Shown: one piece after another, positions 47,782 through 56,020 of the stretch | How the letters are laid out: each line of letters begins with the position of its first letter | Numbering within the stretch: the first letter of the stretch is position 1 | Assembly (NCBI GenBank): GCA_021808665.1 | Contig: JAKBBA010000010.1 | Span: 23,716-87,715, forward strand | Length of the DNA stretch: 64,000 bases | DNA from: Actinomycetes bacterium | GTDB taxonomy: Bacteria > Actinomycetota > Acidimicrobiia > Acidimicrobiales > Palsa-688 | Direction of reading: 5' to 3' | Made by a program: the position numbers and the translations under genes | The notes under the pieces: model-generated | The model's input: only the letters and a program-made list of their open reading frames with translations | What the model was told of the DNA's origin: nothing | Databases searched by the model: none

Positions 47782-50700
47782 CTACACCGTGAAGTGGTAG
47801 ACGGTCAGGTGCGTCGACCCAGCGGGCTGGCTCTGCTCGAACGCCGGTAACTGCTCTGCGTAGGTTATGCCGGCTTCGAGCTGGGCTTGGACGAGACCTT
47901 GCGCTCCGACTTCTTGGAGGCGGACGTTGCTGAACTGCTGGCTCGACGACCGCACCGACTGAACCTGGCTCGCGGAAGTCCCTGTCTGGGATGCGCTGAC
48001 CCCTATAAAGCCGAGCACCCCACCGCCGTTCGGTGACCCGAGGTCGGTTAGTACGGTCGCTAGGTCGCCGATGAGCGTGGCGGTAGCGGTCGAGTCGCTC
48101 GTGTCAGCGCTCGTGATACCCGAGTTGATCGAAGCCACCGCAGAGCCGATAGCGCTCCCCAACGTGGCCTTGGCGTTGGAGTCGGTGGCTTGGAGCGAGC
48201 TCACCTGCGACGACAGCGCAGACGTGTCGGCGCTGTTAGCGCTACCCGCTTCGCCGTTGAGGTCCGCCGCCAGGGTGCTGAGAAGCTGGTCGACTCCGCT
48301 GTTGTAGCTCGAAGCTCCCCCAGACAGGACCGGTATGAGCCCCGACACGGCCGTGGCCTGCTTGGCGACGGTGCTCTCGTCACCACTGGCGAAGCTCTGA
48401 AGAGCTGAAATACCGGTGGCGGTGTCGGACTGCAGCTTGGCGAAGTCGGCCCCGAGGACGTTCGCTGGGTCACTGGCCGATGATGCTGCGTACAAGGCAC
48501 CCACCTGGGTTTGAAGGGCGCTAATCGCAGAGGCCAGGGAGGATCCCGCAGTCCCGGCGGACAGGTCGTTCTGTGCAGTGGTGAGGTCGGTCTGGGCTGT
48601 GCCGATATCGTTGCTCAGGGTCGTGAAGTCCCCGCTCGTGGAGCTAAGGCCGTTCAGGTAGCTCTGCGCTGTCGACAGGTCCGTCCCGAGGGTTCCTGAG
48701 CTCGATGTAGCCGATCCCAAAGCGCTGGTCGCCTTGCCCAAGGCCTTGTTGGCACCGCTCAGAGCGGTCTGCAGCGTTCCCGTGTCGGATGTCAGGGAGC
48801 TTCCCAACGTAATCAGCAAAGTTTCAAGGTTGCTCACGTCCTTAGAGACGGCGTTGAGGTCGAAGTACACCCCGCTCGTAGCCGTCGAACTTCCTTCCGT
48901 CGAGGTTGCGATCGAGTTGAAATCGTCCTGTATGCAGGTTAGGAGGTCCGCTACGGCTGTATTCTGGCTGTAAAGCTCCGGGCATGATGCTGTCGGAGCC
49001 GTAGTCGGAGAGTTCTGAGAGCACAGAGTGCTGCTAGGCGTGAGCCCGTACAGGTCTTGTAGAAGAGCCTGCTGAAGAGATCCCCCGGTATCATTGCAGT
49101 AGCTGGTAACGACCGGAGCGTAGAGGCCACCTAAAGCGTTCTCTGCGTAGGTGGTCTCGCCGCTGGATGTGGTTTCGTTCGACGCTGTGGTGTTGAGGGC
49201 GGTAACGGCGGTGCCCAGCGTCGCCAGGTCGGTTGACAGGGTCGTCGTGGAAGGCACGCTCAGGTTGCCTAGGGCCGTTGCAGCTGTGCCAACCTGGCTG
49301 AGATAGTCCCCAACTCCACCCGACCCCGTAGTCGAAGAGAGGTCACTGGTCGTGGTCGACAGATCGGTAGTTACGGTCTGCAAGTCGCTGCTTACCGTGG
49401 ACAAATCCGCAGTGAGGGTCTTCGACAGGTCACCGCCAAGGGTTTTCGCCTCGCTACTGAGGGTGCTCAGGTCAGCGCTGACTGTGTCCAGGGCGTTGCT
49501 GGTCGATCCGGTGCTCAGATTTTCGGCTGCTGTCTGCGCGGCTTCTATAGCTTTGTCCAGGTTGGTGATGTCGCTGCTCACGTTGGTGATGTCGCTAGAG
49601 GGGAAGTCGGCGCTGACGATGTTGTCGATGCTTGTCGGGATGCTGGAGGCGACGTTGGAGAGGTCGGTGCTCGCCGACGACAACAGACAGGTGAGCGTCG
49701 TGGCGTTCGCTTGGCAAGTCGACGTCGCCGCAGGGCCGATGGTCGACTGAAGGGTAGCGTCGAGAGCCTGAGCACACTGGGAGTCAGCGCTGGCTAGTTC
49801 GCCGGCTTGGGCGACTATCAGGGCGAGCTCGCCGGTGAGCGTCGAAGGAGGCGTTTGGGTTTCGAGGTTTGCCACGGTGCAGTTGGCGGGCGGCGGGGGG
49901 AGGCTCGGAGCGTTCGAGGATCCGAGCCCGATGAAGTTGACGAGAGCCTGCAGAGCCGAGTCAAGTGCCGCGTCGGCGTTCGTGGTGGCCTGCCCGAGCG
50001 ATGCCGCCAGGCTCGAGTTGAGGCTGTTGAGGTCTGACAGTAGGTTCGCCGAGTTCGCCTGTATCGCCGTGTTCGTGCTCGCCAGTTGGGCCACTGCCTG
50101 GCTCGCCAGGTTAGACGTCTGCCCGGCAAGGCTCGATTGGACGCTGTCCAGCTCCCCGGTTGCCTGCGCGAGCTGCTGTTGGACCGTGTCTATGAGCGAT
50201 ATGGTCTGATTCTCGACGTTCAAGAGCACATCGGCGTTCGAGCCGGACTGACCTCCAAAGGCTGCGCCGATCAGTTGCGCCGTCGACGGGTTCGTGATCA
50301 AACCGGGTTGGGCGGAGATGTCGAACGTGGGCACCACGAACTTCGACGTCTGCTCGACGAGACGGAACGTGGTCGTGGCGGACAGGGCGGGCGGGGCCAG
50401 GATCGTCTCCCACTGGACTTGCGTCTGGGATCCGCTGGTGCTGATGACGCCGTTGGTGTTCTGACCGGTCGAGGCGGAGCCCGATGCAGGGGCTTGCACC
50501 TGGGAGAACGAGCCGTTCGCCAGGTCAGCTGACGCTTCGACAGTAATGGGCGCGCCCACCAAAGCGTAAGCCTGGTGGGTACCGGTCGAGTCGGTGTAGG
50601 TCACGAGCTGGGAGTGGACGGTGGTGTTGGTAACCGTCACGTCGACCTCGACAGTGCCAGATGCCCCGGCGATCTGCGACAGATCAGTTCCGGTGCGACC

Positions 50701-51021
50701 GTTGGCTACCCACCCCACCATTACCGACACCGGAAGAGCCGCCGAGTCGGACTGCGGGCTGAAGTTCGTCGTGACCGCTTTGGCCGTCTTGGCGGTCTTG
50801 GAGATGTCGGTAGACGTCAGCTTGACGATCGAACCGTCAGGAGCGAGTGCAACGTCGACAGCTTGGAGAAGGTGGGTCGGACCCGGGGACGGCGCAGAAC
50901 TCGCGCCCGCAGACCCTGCCGCCGTCGCGACCAGACCGAGGGCTCCCACCAAGACCAACCATTTTATGGGTCTACGCCGAGAGTGCACCGGTCCTCGACT
51001 CCTGGAATGCCACAATCCCAT
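47782..51021 (-). CDS. Large extracytoplasmic YhgE/EsaA-like protein of the T7SS operon
   Basis: 1079 residues. A basic N-terminus and one hydrophobic segment (WLVLVGALGLVATAAGSAGA) act as anchor or signal peptide. A beta-rich region follows with VSVMVGWVANGRTG, IAGASGTVEVDVTVTNTT, resembling the LDGKxxxPxxLAGKSG module of YhgE/Pip-type proteins related to EsaA. The remainder (about 230-1000) is Ser/Thr/Asp/Leu-rich with heptad-like LSTVSSDLQTVTTDL runs, a long helical ectodomain. Unlike EsaA, no C-terminal membrane segments are seen. First gene of the tightly spaced set leading to eccC. Confidence 0.75.
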   Translation of the reverse strand: MGLWHSRSRGPVHSRRRPIKWLVLVGALGLVATAAGSAGASSAPSPGPTHLLQAVDVALAPDGSIVKLTSTDISKTAKTAKAVTTNFSPQSDSAALPVSVMVGWVANGRTGTDLSQIAGASGTVEVDVTVTNTTVHSQLVTYTDSTGTHQAYALVGAPITVEASADLANGSFSQVQAPASGSASTGQNTNGVISTSGSQTQVQWETILAPPALSATTTFRLVEQTSKFVVPTFDISAQPGLITNPSTAQLIGAAFGGQSGSNADVLLNVENQTISLIDTVQQQLAQATGELDSVQSSLAGQTSNLASQAVAQLASTNTAIQANSANLLSDLNSLNSSLAASLGQATTNADAALDSALQALVNFIGLGSSNAPSLPPPPANCTVANLETQTPPSTLTGELALIVAQAGELASADSQCAQALDATLQSTIGPAATSTCQANATTLTCLLSSASTDLSNVASSIPTSIDNIVSADFPSSDITNVSSDITNLDKAIEAAQTAAENLSTGSTSNALDTVSADLSTLSSEAKTLGGDLSKTLTADLSTVSSDLQTVTTDLSTTTSDLSSTTGSGGVGDYLSQVGTAATALGNLSVPSTTTLSTDLATLGTAVTALNTTASNETTSSGETTYAENALGGLYAPVVTSYCNDTGGSLQQALLQDLYGLTPSSTLCSQNSPTTAPTASCPELYSQNTAVADLLTCIQDDFNSIATSTEGSSTATSGVYFDLNAVSKDVSNLETLLITLGSSLTSDTGTLQTALSGANKALGKATSALGSATSSSGTLGTDLSTAQSYLNGLSSTSGDFTTLSNDIGTAQTDLTTAQNDLSAGTAGSSLASAISALQTQVGALYAASSASDPANVLGADFAKLQSDTATGISALQSFASGDESTVAKQATAVSGLIPVLSGGASSYNSGVDQLLSTLAADLNGEAGSANSADTSALSSQVSSLQATDSNAKATLGSAIGSAVASINSGITSADTSDSTATATLIGDLATVLTDLGSPNGGGVLGFIGVSASQTGTSASQVQSVRSSSQQFSNVRLQEVGAQGLVQAQLEAGITYAEQLPAFEQSQPAGSTHLTVYHFTV

Positions 51022-51242
51022 TGACGGTACCGCCTTTTGTCTGCCCTAAGTAACGCTGCCTGCCCTGCGAAAGCGCCCAGTTACGCCTCGGCCTTCGCGA
51101 TAGTCATAAGAACCGGGTACCCTCTATGATCGCGCGCTGGTAGCGGGGGTGCAAGCTTTCTAGCCTCCTTCGCCATTCAGGCGCTTTATACCTATTGCCC
51201 CTTTAATGGTGTTAGATTGCCCTTTCGGCAGCGTCGGTCGGG
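51022..51242. other. Intergenic gap upstream of the T7SS core operon
   Basis: 221 bp between the sortase stop and the YhgE/EsaA-like start. No open frame of interest, no clear hairpin. It is the only sizeable gap between the surface-protein/sortase pair and the core genes, so the core operon promoter should lie here; no single good -35/-10 pair was evident by eye. Confidence 0.5.
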
Positions 51243-51920
51243 TCAGCTGGTAGGGTCCGGCACAGCTGTCACTACCACGGCCGACTCGTAGGAGTGGGTT
51301 GCGGTATCGAAGTTGCCGCCGCAGGTGACCAGACGAAGCCTCGGCGGGCCGGTGTGGGTGTAGACGATGCCGTCGGGGAAGTTCTGGTCTGGATAAAGGG
51401 CGTTGGAGGTCACAGTCCACTCGGCGGTGGACCCATCTTGGAGGGTCACGAATATGGTGTCACCAGGCTTCAGGTCGCCCAGGTGGAAGAAGACGCCGAG
51501 ATGACCCGCTCCCACCGCAGAGTCGACGTGGCCGAGGATCACCGCCGAGCCGGCCTGGCCGGGGGCGGATCCCCTGTTGTACCACCACGGAAGTGACCAG
51601 ATCGGACCCGTCAGCGGGGCGTCGTTCACCGTCCCGTCGGGGTTGAGCCCCCTGGAAGGACCGAGCTGGGAGGACACTCCGATGGCCGGTATGCGGATCG
51701 ACACCGGGGCTGACCTCGCCGTCGAGCTGAGCACGGGAGGGGCAGTAGTCGCGGGAGCAGCCGTCGAAGCCGAAGCAGCGGCCGGGGCTGGCGGCGTCAC
51801 CCGGGCCGGTCGCAGCAGCCCGTAGGCGGCCAATGCCAGGCCAGCCACGACCGCGCATGCCGCGATGAGCATCGCCATGCGAGCCGGCCGGGTGCCACCC
51901 CGGCTAGGCGGTGTAGGCAC
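51243..51920 (-). CDS. Sortase (class E/F-like)
   Basis: 225 residues, GTG start. One N-terminal membrane segment (MAMLIAACAVVAGLALAAYG), an Ala/Pro/Thr-rich linker, then the sortase beta-barrel: IRIPAIGVSSQL, catalytic His in ILGHVDSAV and catalytic Cys in LRLVTCGGNFD. The short size and TCGG motif fit actinobacterial class F or E enzymes. It would join a surface protein to the cell wall. Its first 17 bases overlap the end of the preceding Ig-repeat protein gene, so that protein is the obvious candidate substrate. Confidence 0.88.
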   Translation of the reverse strand: MPTPPSRGGTRPARMAMLIAACAVVAGLALAAYGLLRPARVTPPAPAAASASTAAPATTAPPVLSSTARSAPVSIRIPAIGVSSQLGPSRGLNPDGTVNDAPLTGPIWSLPWWYNRGSAPGQAGSAVILGHVDSAVGAGHLGVFFHLGDLKPGDTIFVTLQDGSTAEWTVTSNALYPDQNFPDGIVYTHTGPPRLRLVTCGGNFDTATHSYESAVVVTAVPDPTS

Positions 51921-54900
51921 GATGACGCCTCGACGCTTCGGCGGTGGCTGCTATTCCGATCAGACCTAACAAGATGAGAGCGCCGCCGAGTTGCAGAGGC
52001 CACTTCGACTTCGCAGGCGGCGTACCGCCCGTGCCGGGCGACCCGGTCGGCGTCGCAGCACTCGACGACGACGACCCACCCGAAGATGACGAGCCGCCCG
52101 ACTGCCCGCTCGACCCCGAGGAACCCGTCGTCGGGCCGGCCGACGAGCTGGCCGAGCCACCCGTCGTCGAAGTGCTCGAAGGTGTGCTACCCGACGACGT
52201 CGACCCTGTCAGCGACGCTGACGCCGGGGTAGTATTGGTGTCCGCAGGTGCGGGCGACGCATTGCCGGACCCTCCGCTCACCGACACCGCCGCGGTCGCC
52301 GTGGCCTGCTGGAAGTTAGGGTCTCCGCTGTAGGCGACAGCGACCGTCACGTTGCCGGGGGGCAGGGCGCTGGTGGTGAAGGAAGCCTGCCCGGCGTTGT
52401 TGAGCGGTGCGCTACCTAGGTTCGTCGACCCGGAGGTGAACACCACGGCGCCTGTCGGGGGGTCTCCGCCGCTGACGGTCACCTGGAACGTAGCCGGCTG
52501 GCCTTGGGAGATCTGCGAAGGCCCGGTGACCGTTACCTTCGCCGGCGCCTGGTTGACCGTCTCGGTTACCACGCCGGACCCGCCGGCCGCCGACGAGGGC
52601 CCGAAATCGCCGTCACCTGTATAGGACGCTGTGACCGTGTCGGAGCCGGCGGCGAGGGTGGTGAGCCCGGGGGTCGAAGCCTTGCCACCCGACAGCGTGA
52701 CGGGAGAGCCGACGGCGCTGCCCGACACGTAGAACTGCACCTGCCCGTCGGGGGTTCCCGCCCCGCTCGCCGTGGTGGACACCGTGGCGGTGAAGACGAC
52801 CGGCTGGCCGTACACCGACGGGTTCGCCGAGGAACTGACAGCTACAGAGGTCGGTGCCGGCGTGACGGTGAAAGACAGCGGCTTCTCCTCGGTCGCGCTC
52901 GACTGTGCGAAGTTCGAGTCCCCCGAGTACACGGCGGTGATCGAGTCGCTGCCGCCGGGAAGCCCCGAGACCGACTCGCTCGCGGTCCCGCCGCTGAGCG
53001 CCGCCGGGGTGCCCACAGGGTTCCCGTTCGCTTCGAAGGTGACCGTCCCTGTGGGGGTTCCAGCCCCCGGCGACGCGGCGGCCACCGTGGCACCCAGCGT
53101 GACCGCCGACCCGTACACTGCGGTGCTCGGGTTCGCCGTGACCGTCGTGGCCACCGACGCCTGACCTACCGTCTGGTCCACCTGCTGGGCGCTCTTGGCG
53201 GAGCTCGGCGAGAAGTTGGTGTCGCCGCTGTAGGAGGCGGTCACTGTGTGGCTAGCCACACTGAGATCGCTCACGGCGGCGCTCGTGGCGCTGCCACCAG
53301 ACAGTGTCACAGGAGAGCCGATATCTGTTCCGTCGACGGCGAACTGCACCGCTCCGCTCGGCGTGCCCGACCCTGGGGAGGCCGCAGCGACGGTCGCGGT
53401 GAACGACACAGGCTCTCCGAACACCGAAGGGTTCGCGCTCGACGAAAGGCCAAGCGTGACGCCGTCCTGGCCTACGCTGACGGTGGTCGCCGTCGAGGTG
53501 GTCGACGCAGCGAAGAGGTCGTCGGTCGAAGCCGGTGTGAAAGCGGCTGTCACGGCGTCCGTGCCTACCGGTAGGGACGCCGTCGAGATGACCACGTCCC
53601 CGCTCGACGTCAAGGTCCCGGAGCCAACCTGGGTGGCCTGACCGCCGCCGGTCGACGCGTACAACGTCACGGCGCCTTGAGGCTCGTTACCGTTGGTGTC
53701 GAAGCCCTGCCCTTCGGCGACGGGGGTGACAGCCACGTTGAACGTGTCGGCTTGGCCGTAGACGGAGCTAGACGGGCTCGACGTTATCGCGGTGGTCGTC
53801 GGGTCGGGATTGATGGTGATCTGCCGGGATGCAGAAGTCGACGCCACGAAGTTCGTGTCCCCCGAGTAGGCGGCACTTATCGTGGCCGTGCCGACGGTCA
53901 GGCTTGTGTAGGGCCCGAAAGTGTACGACCCGCCGCTGAGGGTAAGCGCCAACCCCGTGCTGGGCGCTGTGGGAAGGTCGGGTATCTTCAGGGTGACCGT
54001 GCCGGTCGGCGTTCCCGACCCCGGGCCGTTGGCCGCGACGGACGTCGGGAAGGAGATCGGTTCGCCGTAGTAGGCCGTCAGCAGCGAAGGCTGGAGGGAT
54101 GTCGACGTGGGGTCCTGGTGGACCGTCTGGCTCACCTGCTGGGTGGTCGAAGTGGAACTGCCCTCGTAGCTGATGCCGCTGGTGTTCTCGTCGCCGCTGT
54201 AGGTCGCTGTTACGGTGTGCGCGCCGACCGACAGGTCCGACACTCCTGTCAGGGCCGCCTGGCCGTTCGAGACGCTCACCGGGCTACCTACAGTGGTCCC
54301 GTCTACGGAGAACTGGACGGTGCCGACCGACGGCGCCGGTACCGACGAGTCGGATGCAGATACCGTGGCGGTGAAGTTCACCGACTGGCCGAAGACCGAC
54401 GGGTTGGCGCTCGAGGAAAGCGATATGGACGTGGAGCGGGCCACGGAGAATATCGCCGGTCCGGCACCGCTTGACATCTCAAGGTAGTCGCCGGACGGAC
54501 TGAAAGACATGTAGTTCGCAGTGATACCCGTTGCGAAAGGCGACCCGCTCACCTGGTTGAAAGTGGACCCAGTAAAGGAACCGTCGGAGAGATCGACGGT
54601 GGTGTTGTTCAAGCCGACAGCGAGGAGGTTTCCGTTGGGGCTGAAAGCGACCGACGTTGGCGGTGCTGGCAGAATCTCGTCATAGCCCGGACTGACAGTC
54701 CCGCTCCTGATCAACCACGTGCCAAGGTCTCCCTGTTCGCTCTGGCCGGTGGACGTCTGGCCGATCACCGCGAGCACTGTTCCGGCGGAGTTGAACGTCA
54801 CCGCAGACCCGCTGAAACCAAACGTTTGTGTCTGTGGGGTGCCCAGGACGCCGCCATCACCCACTGGAAACACGTCGAGGACATTGTTGCCATTGGTCTC

Positions 54901-55674
54901 GGCCAGCAGGGTGCCGTCGGGGCTGAAAGCCAAACCGGCCCCCGTCGTGTAGGAAGTATAGTCATGCAGCACCGTGATACCGCTGGTATTTACCGAGAAG
55001 GTCTGAATCCCGTTGCTGTCAGCAACTGCGAGCACGAACCCGTCAGGGTTGTAATTGCCGAAGCTGATCGGGCTGAAAGCCAAAGCCTTAATACTGTCAA
55101 GGCCGACTATAATTAATGGAGAGTATGGACTCCCAATCTCGCTGAGAGCACCAGCCGAGGTCTCTGCGTAGATGTCTATATAACCTGTGGTCGTCGCCAC
55201 GGCTACCACGTAGTCACCGTTGATCGCCGAAGGGCTCACCGCTACCGCAGATGCTCCGCCGAGCATCTCGACGGGGACAAGACCCCCTTGATAGGTGAAG
55301 ATTGGTGCCGAACTGGTCGAACTGCTGGTGGCGATTCCTCCGGTAGGGCCCTGCACGAACGAGTTCACAGTGCTTCCGCTTGTGAAGTCTATGACGCCAG
55401 CACCGCCGCCTGCTTCGATCGGCGTGTAGGCCGAGATGTCCGCGCCACCAGGAAACGGGGAGCCGGTGACCTGGGTGAGATATCCGGCTGGTGTGGTCAC
55501 CGACGCCGCGGGGGTCGCCCCTGCTAGCAGGGAGCGGTGAGCGGGACGTTGGGAGGGCAGGCCGAACCCTGCGAGCACCAGACCGGCCAAGACAACCAGG
55601 CTGCTGACCCGATAGGCGAGTGAGGCCGGAACCCTCCTCGGAGGCGTCTGTGAAACTTTACGCTTGGTGATCAT
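51904..55674 (-). CDS. Large surface protein: beta-propeller-like N-terminus, seven Ig-like repeats, C-terminal anchor
   Basis: 1256 residues; AGGAAAG lies seven bases before the ATG. Basic N-terminus and signal segment (LVVLAGLVLAGFG), then about 380 residues of WD/YVTN-like blades (VAFSPNGNLLAVGLNN, LAFSPDGTLLAETNG), then seven Ig-like (Big_3/Big_5-type) repeats with YGQPVxFTATV, GTPxGxVxF and VTAxYSGDxNF, a Ser/Gly-rich stalk and a terminal membrane segment LQLGGALILLGLIGIAATA with basic tail RRHR. No LPxTG is visible before it; the site reads TPPAKSKWP. Likely an adhesin-like surface stalk. Confidence 0.88.
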   Translation of the reverse strand: MITKRKVSQTPPRRVPASLAYRVSSLVVLAGLVLAGFGLPSQRPAHRSLLAGATPAASVTTPAGYLTQVTGSPFPGGADISAYTPIEAGGGAGVIDFTSGSTVNSFVQGPTGGIATSSSTSSAPIFTYQGGLVPVEMLGGASAVAVSPSAINGDYVVAVATTTGYIDIYAETSAGALSEIGSPYSPLIIVGLDSIKALAFSPISFGNYNPDGFVLAVADSNGIQTFSVNTSGITVLHDYTSYTTGAGLAFSPDGTLLAETNGNNVLDVFPVGDGGVLGTPQTQTFGFSGSAVTFNSAGTVLAVIGQTSTGQSEQGDLGTWLIRSGTVSPGYDEILPAPPTSVAFSPNGNLLAVGLNNTTVDLSDGSFTGSTFNQVSGSPFATGITANYMSFSPSGDYLEMSSGAGPAIFSVARSTSISLSSSANPSVFGQSVNFTATVSASDSSVPAPSVGTVQFSVDGTTVGSPVSVSNGQAALTGVSDLSVGAHTVTATYSGDENTSGISYEGSSTSTTQQVSQTVHQDPTSTSLQPSLLTAYYGEPISFPTSVAANGPGSGTPTGTVTLKIPDLPTAPSTGLALTLSGGSYTFGPYTSLTVGTATISAAYSGDTNFVASTSASRQITINPDPTTTAITSSPSSSVYGQADTFNVAVTPVAEGQGFDTNGNEPQGAVTLYASTGGGQATQVGSGTLTSSGDVVISTASLPVGTDAVTAAFTPASTDDLFAASTTSTATTVSVGQDGVTLGLSSSANPSVFGEPVSFTATVAAASPGSGTPSGAVQFAVDGTDIGSPVTLSGGSATSAAVSDLSVASHTVTASYSGDTNFSPSSAKSAQQVDQTVGQASVATTVTANPSTAVYGSAVTLGATVAAASPGAGTPTGTVTFEANGNPVGTPAALSGGTASESVSGLPGGSDSITAVYSGDSNFAQSSATEEKPLSFTVTPAPTSVAVSSSANPSVYGQPVVFTATVSTTASGAGTPDGQVQFYVSGSAVGSPVTLSGGKASTPGLTTLAAGSDTVTASYTGDGDFGPSSAAGGSGVVTETVNQAPAKVTVTGPSQISQGQPATFQVTVSGGDPPTGAVVFTSGSTNLGSAPLNNAGQASFTTSALPPGNVTVAVAYSGDPNFQQATATAAVSVSGGSGNASPAPADTNTTPASASLTGSTSSGSTPSSTSTTGGSASSSAGPTTGSSGSSGQSGGSSSSGGSSSSSAATPTGSPGTGGTPPAKSKWPLQLGGALILLGLIGIAATAEASRRHRAYTA
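52240..54480 (-). repeat. Seven tandem Ig-like domain repeats
   Basis: Units of about 95-110 residues sharing SSSANPSVFGQPVxFTATV, GSGTPxGxVQFxVDG, GSPVTLSGG and HTVTAxYSGDxNF. Repeats 1, 4 and 6 are closest, repeats 2, 3 and 7 diverged. Domain amplification in a surface stalk. Confidence 0.85.
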
Positions 55675-55702
55675 AGCGAAGCTTTCCTTGAGTTGCCTTA
55701 CT

Positions 55703-55732
55703 ATGCTAACTGCGGAGATGGCGAACGTTCAA
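55703..55732 (-). promoter_or_regulatory. Candidate promoter of the Ig-repeat/sortase operon
   Basis: On the minus strand TTGAAC (55732-55727) and TAGCAT (55708-55703) with an 18-base spacer, about 30 bp before the ATG at 55674. Confidence 0.4.
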
Positions 55733-55971
55733 CCGGCTTGACCGCAGCTCTCGGGGCCAGGGTTGCCGAACCAGACCAACCAGCCAGCCCGCCACTTGGG
55801 CCATTGATCTCCCCCGCCGTGCCACTACCCAGGGCCGTCGCGGCTTCACGGTCTTACGCTTGACTGCCAACGGGTTTCGCCCATCGACACTAATGGTACG
55901 ACCCTGGGTTTTGCTCTTTTGCTGGCGGCTTGCCCGAAGGGACATGATTGTGTGCCTCTACGTGCCAATAT

Positions 55972-56013
55972 CTTGTCGCATACCTTGTCGCAGGCACCGT
56001 TACCTCGTAGGAT
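55972..56013 (+). promoter_or_regulatory. Tandem CTTGTCGCA repeat and candidate promoter of the effector operon
   Basis: CTTGTCGCA occurs at 55972-55980 and 55984-55992, twelve bases apart. The second copy supplies TTGTCG (55985-55990), followed after 17 bases by TAGGAT (56008-56013). Transcription would start at about 56020, so the mRNA could be leaderless at GTG 56021. Confidence 0.35.
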
Positions 56014-56020
56014 TCATCTC

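Larger units (their letters stand above)
55675..56020. other. Divergent intergenic region between surface-protein and eCIS-effector genes
   Basis: 346 bp without a supported gene. It carries a candidate minus-strand promoter next to the Ig-repeat gene and a candidate plus-strand promoter with a short tandem repeat next to the effector gene. The in-frame extension of the effector upstream of 56021 has no conserved character. The centre (about 55740-55960) shows nothing recognisable. Confidence 0.6.

Noticed and set aside
52504..53574. 356-codon open frame on the plus strand opposite the Ig-repeat gene
   Set aside because: Arg/Gly-rich and periodic only because the sense gene is repetitive; no start signal.
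55706..55945. 79-codon minus-strand frame between the surface protein and effector genes
   Set aside because: Basic, low-information sequence without a start signal, overlapping the presumed promoter region.
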